A stretch of DNA of 64,000 nucleotides from contig CM060320.1 of the NCBI GenBank assembly GCA_030674155.1, positions 21,064,767 through 21,128,766 of the forward strand, in the 5' to 3' direction. Positions within the stretch are counted from its first letter, which is position 1, and each line of letters starts with the position of its first letter. This document shows, in pieces, positions 59,131 to 64,000 of the stretch. A program made the translations under genes and the position numbers. Source of the stretch: Stramonita haemastoma. Taxonomy: Eukaryota; Mollusca; Gastropoda; Neogastropoda; Muricidae. The notes below the pieces were generated by a model. The model searched no databases and had not been told where the DNA came from. It saw nothing but the letters and a program-made list of their open reading frames with translations.

Positions 59131-60691
59131 CTGAAAAAAGCTGTGCAATTGGACTGCACTGAATTCAAAATAAGAAATTGTTATCTCAGGCGGAGCTAAG
59201 TGTTCACCACTCGGGTAATGTGAAGCAGAAACAGAAAAATGCCGCACAGCCAGTTCTAAGCACAGCACTGATGTAGAGAATCTATAAGTGTGTCTGGCCT
59301 TTGGCGGCAAAGAGAGGGGATCTAGGTAGTTGTAATTCAAGAAATGTCAGTCTGCAAGAAGGGAGAAACATCAATGAATTTTCATGCCAGATTTGTTGAC
59401 GAAGAAACTTAAGTTCAAGGCAGCTACCAAGAGTTTTTATAGAACAGACTGTATACATTGTTACCTAAGCAGTCAAATGAATGCTAAAGAAGGAAGTAGG
59501 CAGGACTTCGATGTTCACCTACCTAACAAGTAAACTGTGAAGTTCTGGGTTTGGTTCCCGGCCTTGGCCTTATTTTCCATTTTGAAGAAATCGAACTGAA
59601 TGTCAAAGTCCTTCAGTTGAGACTATAAACTGAGGCACTATGTGTGAACACACACAAAACATCTTGCATACATGTTAAAAACCCGTTCCACCTGTTGGAA
59701 GAGAAGGCTATCTCATACCAGTAGGAAGGGATGACAAAGTCATAAAAATGCATGCACATGTGACATAGGTGTCATGTTTAGACACCATCCCAAAAGGGTC
59801 ACATACGCAAAAATCTCAATGTTGGTGAATCTTGGAGCTGTAGCAGAGGAATGAAAAAAAAAAATGCAAGCTTGATTTCTATGCCAAATTGAAAAAAAAA
59901 TACCAATGAATTAAAATTTGAAATGTGGTTTAATTATGCTTGATAGGGTTATCAAATTTGCAATAAATCTCTTGCCTTCAAGCATTGTTTGAAAAGCTTG
60001 GGGTATAATCAATCTTAAATGCCCCTTAGGTGTTCATCAAGGATTAAAAATTGCTACAATGGCTTTTGTGGTGGTACATTATCTGTGTATGGTTTCATTT
60101 ATTCTATATGTGATATACTAATACTTACATGAGAGCAGACATTCAGATTCATGCACACCTACTGTGACATAGTATACTTGTGCTTTACATTGAAATCATC
60201 AAGTCTACAACACGCAGTCTGTGAAATACACAGCATTTGACAACAGTAATGAAATATATCTTCACTTCCTCTCTCTGTCTTACACTCACTCACTCATGTA
60301 TGTGCCCGTGTACTTGTATCACCACGCACGCATGCACACATGCGCACACAACACACACCCACACACACACACCACACACACCACCACACACACACACACA
60401 CACATGGGTGCATGCATACACACAGAGGATTATGTTTTGTTTTTGTTTCTTGGCTAGAGGTTCCAAGGTTCACCATTGATGAGATTTTGCGTATGTGACC
60501 ATTTTTACCCACCATTACATTAGTGGTAACCACTTACCTGCTTTGGGGACGGTGTCTAAACATGACAACGTGTGCATGCATGAAAAAAAAAATATCAGTT
60601 TATACCATGGTGGTTCAATCTCAGGCCATCAGATCACAAGTGTAACGCTTTAACCACTAGGCTATCCCATCCCTCCCCACAAACAAGGTGA

Positions 60692-60762
<71 letters not shown>

Positions 60763-61545
60763 CATATATATATTATATAAATATATATTTATATGCTGAA
60801 TATATATATGCTGAATCATGATCATGAAAAAGTACCCCCAAAATTTAGAATTTAGTCAGAGTAATTAAAAAAAAAAAGGAGAGAAAAAAGAGGACATTTT
60901 TCTGCAAAGTAGTTACCAGAGTCTATGACGGTCATTATTTCCCACCCACCTGTGAACTCCATTTCAAGGTTCTCAGCTAAAAAATTATCAGTTTTAATAT
61001 GAGTCAGGGAGTAAACTTAACCATAACAACAACAACTAAAAAGATAATTATTTCATCTGGTAGATATAATATATTGGAGGAAAAAGGCCTCAATGAGTCA
61101 GTCATTTTGACAGACTGTGTGGCACTTAGACAGTTGTAGGATGATCTGTTCCTGTTGGGGGAAAACTCTCCCCTAATTGTGAGATGGAGACAGCAGATTG
61201 TGCAGGAGATTATTCCAGTGTGCGTGTGTGCGTGCATGCATGTGTGAATCCACAAACTGACAATTTTGGAAATATGAGTTAGGGGAAGGAATTTGTGACT
61301 GACCTCAATTTTTTTTCAAAAGTTATTAGAATTTTTGGTTTTTGATTTTGTATATATGGCAACTGAGGGTATTGGTTGTGTTCCGCTAGGAGCGTGAAGA
61401 TCCTGGGCTGGATCTGTCTGACGATGAGGAGCTGGCCCAGGCCTTTGACATGCACTCCCTCATCGTGTCCAGTCTGCATCGGGAGGATGACGACCCTGTG
61501 GAAACGGCAGATGACGTCATCAGGCAGATCGAAAACATGATGAAG
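52129..61545 (+). CDS. FEZ/UNC-76 family kinesin-adaptor protein (partial, 3' end beyond window)
   Basis: FEZ/UNC-76 proteins are cytoplasmic adaptors linking kinesin-1 to cargo during axonal transport. Visible exons are 52129-52443, 55727-55835 and 61390-61545, with GT/AG borders. Hallmarks in order: a short acidic N-terminus ([10 protein letters not shown]), [27 protein letters not shown], then [19 protein letters not shown] and [12 protein letters not shown]. These match the N-terminal half of vertebrate FEZ2/FEZ1 and UNC-76. About 193 residues are visible of a family length near 350-400; the C-terminal coiled-coil region should lie beyond 64000. Exon 1 contains one base too many: the T5 run at 52363-52367 puts a TAA in frame at 52369, whereas a T4 would keep the family reading frame through [11 protein letters not shown] to the donor. 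The start is the ATG in the context TATGGCGG. Invertebrates usually have one FEZ gene, so I do not choose FEZ1 or FEZ2. Confidence 0.9.
52444..53480 (+). other. FEZ intron 1, 5' part with G and C runs
   Basis: Contains a G run of about 27 (52839-52865) and a C run (53029-53042). Otherwise unique AT-rich sequence with no coding segment. Confidence 0.6.
53530..53635. repeat. Imperfect (GT)n tract
   Basis: GT-rich stretch with TCGTGT and GAGTGTG interruptions. Confidence 0.85.
53820..53955 (-). repeat. SINE-1 fragment
   Basis: Body piece (CTGTTCCCACTGGCACACAA and GTGTGTGCAAGATGTTTTT) between T-rich and GT-rich sequence. Confidence 0.5.
53964..54850. repeat. Long GT/GAT-rich satellite-like block with an embedded recurring motif
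   Basis: (GT)n at 53964-54052, (GAT)n at about 54093-54147, then GT-rich DNA to about 54822. A motif like ACTTTTTTTTCATAAAGAGC occurs at 54290 and 54828, with a diverged form at 54425-54450, giving a higher-order organisation. Confidence 0.85.
54930..55450. repeat. Two facing SINE fragments
   Basis: 54930-55100 resembles the reversed family G body (GATGTTTGCTGGGTATTA). 55190-55440 is a plus-orientation SINE-5 piece (GTGTCATGTTTAGACACCAT, AAAATCTCACCATTG). A G run of about 20 follows (55450-55470). Confidence 0.55.
55976..56240 (-). repeat. SINE-2 copy
   Basis: Body CAGAGACCCCAGCTTCTC; head at the right, reverse complement GATAGCTCAGTGGTCAGAG. It starts about 140 bp after FEZ exon 2. Confidence 0.75.
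56510..56800 (-). pseudogene. Probable LINE ORF2 C-terminal remnant
   Basis: On the minus strand, positions 56760-56680 translate to [19 protein letters not shown] followed by a short tail and a stop, resembling the C-terminus of several non-LTR reverse-transcriptase proteins (DRxxWRxxVxALC). The upstream frame contains a stop. The identity of the rest is uncertain. Confidence 0.45.
56900..57300. other. FEZ intron 2, unassigned
   Basis: No gene or repeat family was recognised. Confidence 0.4.
57308..57545. repeat. (TTTA)n and GT-rich tracts
   Basis: TTTA units at 57308-57360, GT-rich stretches at 57404-57452 and 57510-57540. Confidence 0.85.
57600..58140. other. FEZ intron 2, unassigned
   Basis: Unique-looking sequence without a coding signal. 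Confidence 0.4.
58218..58500. repeat. (CA)n / (CAGACA)n array
   Basis: CA tracts flanking a central array of CACAGA/CAGACA units (about 58308-58420). AGAGTGGGGGACGGGATA follows at the right. Confidence 0.9.
58542..58920 (+). repeat. SINE-1, full-length
   Basis: Head GGGGGACGGGATAATTTTG, box B AGGTTCGATTCC, shared body, 3' end TTATCCTTGATATAAAAG and an ATAAA tail. Confidence 0.82.
58923..59127. repeat. (CA)n with CACGTACTA units
   Basis: Four loosely repeated ACACACGTACTAC units (58950-59000), then about 43 CA units (59043-59127). Confidence 0.9.
59130..59500. other. FEZ intron 2, unassigned
   Basis: Ordinary composition, nothing recognised. Confidence 0.4.
59505..59860 (+). repeat. SINE-5 copy (plus orientation)
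   Basis: Box B-like GGGTTTGGTTCCC; diagnostic GTGTCATGTTTAGACACCAT and 3' end AAAATCTCAATGTTGGTGAA. Confidence 0.65.
59870..60290. other. FEZ intron 2, unassigned
   Basis: AT-rich, nothing recognised. A CA-rich stretch follows (60350-60424). Confidence 0.4.
60455..60680 (-). repeat. SINE-5 copy, internally deleted
   Basis: 3' end AAGGTTCACCATTGATGAG at the left; it jumps to a tRNA-like head (reverse complement GGATAGCCTAGTGGTTAAAG) at the right, lacking most of the shared body. Confidence 0.65.
60695..60805. repeat. (AT)n microsatellite
   Basis: About 32 AT units followed by ATATTTATAT-type sequence. Confidence 0.92.
60806..61389. other. FEZ intron 2, 3' part
   Basis: Unique sequence leading to the exon 3 acceptor (TTCCGCTAG). 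No repeat was recognised. Confidence 0.45.
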
Positions 61546-61599
61546 GTAGGGTGGCTTTTCTGGTTTCTAGTTTTTATTCATTTCTTTTATTGATATATA

Positions 61600-61601
<2 letters not shown>

Positions 61602-61688
<87 letters not shown>
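61602..61688. repeat. (CT)n microsatellite
   Basis: About 43 CT units starting 57 bp after the FEZ exon 3 donor. Confidence 0.95.
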
Positions 61689-61691
<3 letters not shown>

Positions 61692-61699
61692 ATATATAT

Positions 61700-61877
61700 G
61701 CATAAAGGTTTGCCTCCACAAGGGTAGTCGCATTCTGATTTTAGGATGATGTCTAAACTTGACACCAGTGTGCATGTGTTTTAAAAAAAAAATGTCATCC
61801 ATTCCTTTCAGCATGCAATGGCTTACTCTTTAAAGGCAGAACTGGTTATAACATGTGTGCAAGATGATTTTGCGTGT

Positions 61878-61965
<88 letters not shown>

Positions 61966-62335
61966 TCTACCTAAAGACCTTTTAGGGGAGTGGAGTTGGT
62001 ACTGATGTTAACTCCAGTCCTTTGGATGAGTCTATAAACCGAGGCCCCGTGTGTGAACACACGCAGAACATCTCGCGCACACGTTAAATCCTGTTCCGCT
62101 TTTTGTAAAAGTAGGCCATTGTGTGCTGGTGGGAACAGATGACAAGATTTACAAAACTGTATACACATGGGGACTGGATGTAAAAAAGCACATGAGTACT
62201 TATTCCAATATCCTCGATATAAAAGAATAAATAAATAAGAATCCCATCAACTGGGCATCTCGGTGGTGGCTCAAACCCATGTTATCAGATCACAAGCTCA
62301 GCTCTCCAACCACAAAGCTTCCTTTCTTACTGTGT
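61700..62335 (-). repeat. SINE-5 with an inserted plus-strand SINE-1 (62013-62240) and (GT)n
   Basis: SINE-5 3' end at the left (GATGATGTCTAAACTTGACA), (GT)n at about 61877-61964, then GATGTTAACTCCAG. There a 5'-truncated SINE-1 in the opposite orientation begins (62013-62240, ending CTCGATATAAAAG and ATAAA). After it the SINE-5 head resumes (GGGCATCTCGGTGGTGGCTC). Confidence 0.65.
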
Positions 62336-63115
62336 TCTTTTAAATTTTGGCATTGTTGTCTTGTTTTGTGGGCAGTAATGTATTACATTAGATCTATCTC
62401 AGTTAAAATTGTTGACATTTTGCGTATTGTGCTTACATGATTTCTACCAAACTGCTTAAAATTTATATATATATTTTTTTTAACAAGAATTCAACAGAAA
62501 TGTTATGACATGTAAAGCTGAAAACACACCTTGCAGAAAAGGGAATATTAGTAAAAAAAAAAAAAACCAACCCAAAAACCAACCATAAATTTTACACTAA
62601 CCCCCCCCCAGTTTCCCCTGTCACTATATTATATTAGGCCTACAACAGCAGCCGTCTGGGTTTTTTTTTGTATGTGTGTAGCCATCAGTAAATCCTGAAA
62701 TGAATGAGCTGTCCCCATTATGTACTAGGGGGTCTGCTGGTATAGGCCGTGCTGAGGTATGGTTGGTGCTATTGATTTGTCAAGGGGAGGGGGAGAGTGG
62801 GTGGGCTGTCAACTTGTTTCAGTGCTACTCCAAGTCCTGTATTTGACTGAGGGTGGTGGTTTGGTTACCTGCCTTCATTTTTTTTTTTTTTGGGGGGTAG
62901 AGAAGGGTGGTGGAAATGATCATTGACCTGTTTGGTCGATACTCTACCTGATTGGGAAGTATAAAGAGCAAGGGGGGTGGGGTGGGGGGGCTGGGGGGGC
63001 TAAGGGTGGACATGGAGAAGTGGGTGAAAGAGAGTGAATATGTGTTTCTCTCTGTCTGTGTCTGACTGAGGGGGAAAGAGAGTGACTGTGTGTTTATCCC
63101 TGTGTCTCACTGTCT
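62336..63115. other. FEZ intron 3, unassigned with A, C and G runs
   Basis: No coding signal. G-rich stretch at about 62970-63002. Confidence 0.4.
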
Positions 63116-63116
63116 C

Positions 63117-63134
63117 AGAGGGAGGGAGGAGAGG

Positions 63135-63195
<61 letters not shown>

Positions 63196-63345
63196 GAGAG
63201 AGAGGGAGGGAGGGAGGGAGGGAGGAGAGGAGAGAGGACGGAGAGACGGACGGAGGAGGCGGACATACAGGAGATAGAGAAGAGAGGAGACGAGAGAGAA
63301 CAGGCAGGCAGAGGGTAGGAGTAGGAGAGAGGGGGAAGAGAGTGA
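63117..63345. repeat. Polypurine (GA)n/(GGGA)n block
   Basis: About 200 bp almost purely purine on the plus strand, with (GA)n at 63136-63189 and (GGGA)n at about 63205-63225. Mirror-like purine tracts of this kind can form triplex DNA. Confidence 0.9.
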
Positions 63346-63349
63346 ATGT

Positions 63350-63875
63350 GTGCATGTGTGTGTGCACGCATGCCACATGCACAGATATGATATTTTTGTA
63401 TGTGGGTTTATCTCCCAAACATAGAAAGATGAAAATCATTTGGTTCCCATTGCATACATGCTGCTAACTGTAGTGTAGGCAATCATTGCTTTATCATTTC
63501 GCTGTAGCATGGGTCATGAATGGAAATCGTTCACTGTAAAAGGTAATTTATTATGCATTTATAAATTCTGGGCTTCCAGAAGAGCATGCGAAGCACAGTT
63601 AATTGTGGCCATTCTGTGATGAGCCTTTTCAGGAGGAATGGGTAATTCAAGTTGGCGGCCCTGCTTAAAAATATTTTGTTTTATCAAACTCTTTTTACAG
63701 ATTTGTTTTTGATCATTAATTTGTGTCTAGATGGGCTTTCTTTTCTCCTGTCTTACATACATGCACAGATATACATGCACATGAATGCTAAAATGGTTTG
63801 TGCGTAATGAGAGTGCAGTTATGAACACACATTCACATACACACATGCATGCATGCATGCACACACGCACACACT
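63350..63875. other. FEZ intron 3, unassigned
   Basis: No gene or known repeat was recognised apart from a few GCAT/CA units near 63840-63875. Confidence 0.4.
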
Positions 63876-64000
63876 CGCTCATTTTTCATATGAGTAGGCC
63901 ATTTTGTGCTGGTGTGAATGGATGATAAAATTCACAAAACTACATCCACACAGGGAGTGGATGTAAAATAACACGAGAGTGCTTACTCCATTATTCATGA
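63876..64000 (+). repeat. SINE-1 fragment at the window edge
   Basis: Shared body (GAGTAGGCCATTTTGTGCTG) and the start of the SINE-1 3' end; cut by the window. Confidence 0.65.

Noticed and set aside
63082..63467. Arg/Glu- and Leu/Ser-rich frames
   Set aside because: They are translations of the (GA)n/(GGGA)n polypurine block.

Overview
This is a eukaryotic nuclear window, most likely from a marine mollusc (a gastropod is my best guess). The evidence is long introns, dense (CA)n and other simple repeats, several tRNA-derived SINE families, and metazoan genes split by canonical GT/AG introns. All family names below rest on motif recognition alone.

Layout. Positions 1-11400 are one contig ending at a 100-N scaffold gap (11401-11500). 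It carries a complete three-exon gene for a seven-bladed RCC1-repeat protein (minus strand). Positions 11501-64000 are a second contig. It begins inside MED6 (Mediator subunit 6, minus strand, 3' end lost in the gap). MED6 lies head-to-head with TRPT1 (tRNA 2'-phosphotransferase, plus strand, eight exons, complete) across about 0.9 kb. Next comes a second copy of the RCC1-repeat gene (minus strand), inside a 13-kb block (37248-50331) homologous to 1-10964. The right end holds the first three coding exons of a FEZ/UNC-76 kinesin-adaptor gene (plus strand), which runs off the window. The genes are unrelated housekeeping or adaptor genes and do not form a pathway.

Mobile DNA. TRPT1 intron 2 contains a 4.9-kb LTR retrotransposon with near-identical LTRs, a tRNA-Ser-like primer site, a polypurine tract and a gag region with a CCHC knuckle, but no visible pol. 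It interrupts a SINE with a 4-bp target duplication. A 5'-truncated L2/CR1-like LINE sits in only one copy of the duplicated block, so the other copy shows the exact empty site. A TTAA-flanked piggyBac-like MITE, at least five SINE families (three sharing one body) and remnants of LINE 3' ends fill much of the rest. Simple repeats are extreme, with (CA)n, (TA)n, (GA)n and poly-C/G runs up to about 90 bp.

Main points of interest: the duplicated block beside a scaffold gap (haplotig or true duplication); the gag-only LTR element with an unusual arginine/proline-rich Gag tail; a 29-bp minisatellite that repeats the splice donor of a MED6 exon seven times; a 125-bp tandem duplication of a TRPT1 splice acceptor; and single-base frameshifts in conserved exons of MED6 and FEZ that look like consensus errors.
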